DNA of 64,000 bases from Bifidobacterium mongoliense DSM 21395 (GTDB lineage: Bacteria > Actinomycetota > Actinomycetes > Actinomycetales > Bifidobacteriaceae), in contig NZ_JGZE01000011.1 of assembly GCF_000741285.1 (NCBI RefSeq), forward strand, positions 113 through 64,112, in the 5' to 3' direction. Below the pieces are notes generated by a model. It was not told where the DNA came from. It saw nothing but the letters and a program-made list of their open reading frames with translations, and did not search any database. The translations under genes were made by a program, and so were the position numbers. This document shows, piece by piece, positions 63,934 to 64,000 of this stretch; position 1 is the first letter of the stretch, and the number at the start of each line of letters is the position of its first letter.

Positions 63934-64000
63934 CGTGGACCTCCTTGGTATGTGGTATGGACATGATGACACGTGGCGTGGATGCGGCATCCCCCGTCTC

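Overview
This 64 kb window looks like ordinary, gene-dense chromosome from a high-GC actinobacterium of the family Bifidobacteriaceae, most likely a Bifidobacterium. The grounds are the gene fusions (TrpC-TrpB, Cmk-Der), a single-chain PafB/PafC-type WYL regulator, RbpA, FtsR, a GarA-like FHA protein, GuaB3, HelY and a eukaryotic-type UDP-glucose pyrophosphorylase. No phage, plasmid, insertion sequence or CRISPR array was seen. The species cannot be named from the sequence alone.

Layout. 1-11.2 kb, plus strand: 3' part of an amino-acid-type binding lipoprotein, leuS, the comEA-comEC-holA competence/replication cluster, then the t6A tRNA-modification genes tsaE, tsaB and tsaD with rimI. 11.3-14.2 kb: tRNA-Asn facing a minus-strand manganese-type ABC importer (binding protein, ATPase, permease). 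14.4-29.6 kb: mixed metabolism and envelope genes (NagD-like HAD phosphatase, amino-acid permease, proline-iminopeptidase-like hydrolase, M23 factor, two fadD-type acyl-CoA synthetases, sugar-type binding lipoprotein, icd, guaB3, Rv3235-like protein, def). 29.7-35.4 kb: rpsB-tsf, pyrH-frr-cdsA-rlmN. 35.5-44.8 kb: interleaved histidine and tryptophan genes (hisF-hisI-trpE-trpCB-trpA, then lgt, rpe, hisE, hisG). 44.8-49.3 kb: pgsA, DUF881, DUF1290, DUF881, garA, ftsR, the same order as in mycobacteria but without gcvH. 49.5-60.5 kb, minus strand: HAD phosphatase, rbpA, helY, a small membrane protein, the PafBC-type regulator, UTP-glucose-1-phosphate uridylyltransferase, tRNA-Pro, cmk-der and rluB. 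60.8-64 kb: a MIP channel convergent with a DUF3017 protein and purH.

The points most worth a second look are three apparent single-base frameshifts at G/C homopolymers (comEA, holA and the signal peptide of the sugar-binding lipoprotein), a promoter upstream of rbpA that matches the SigR/SigH oxidative-stress consensus exactly, a possible structured rpsB leader, a palindrome in front of trpCB, a C-terminal extension of isocitrate dehydrogenase that runs through a terminator-like hairpin, and an unidentified one-helix membrane protein between helY and the PafBC-type gene. No clearly new multi-gene system was found. Several frameshifts may be errors in the underlying sequence rather than biology.
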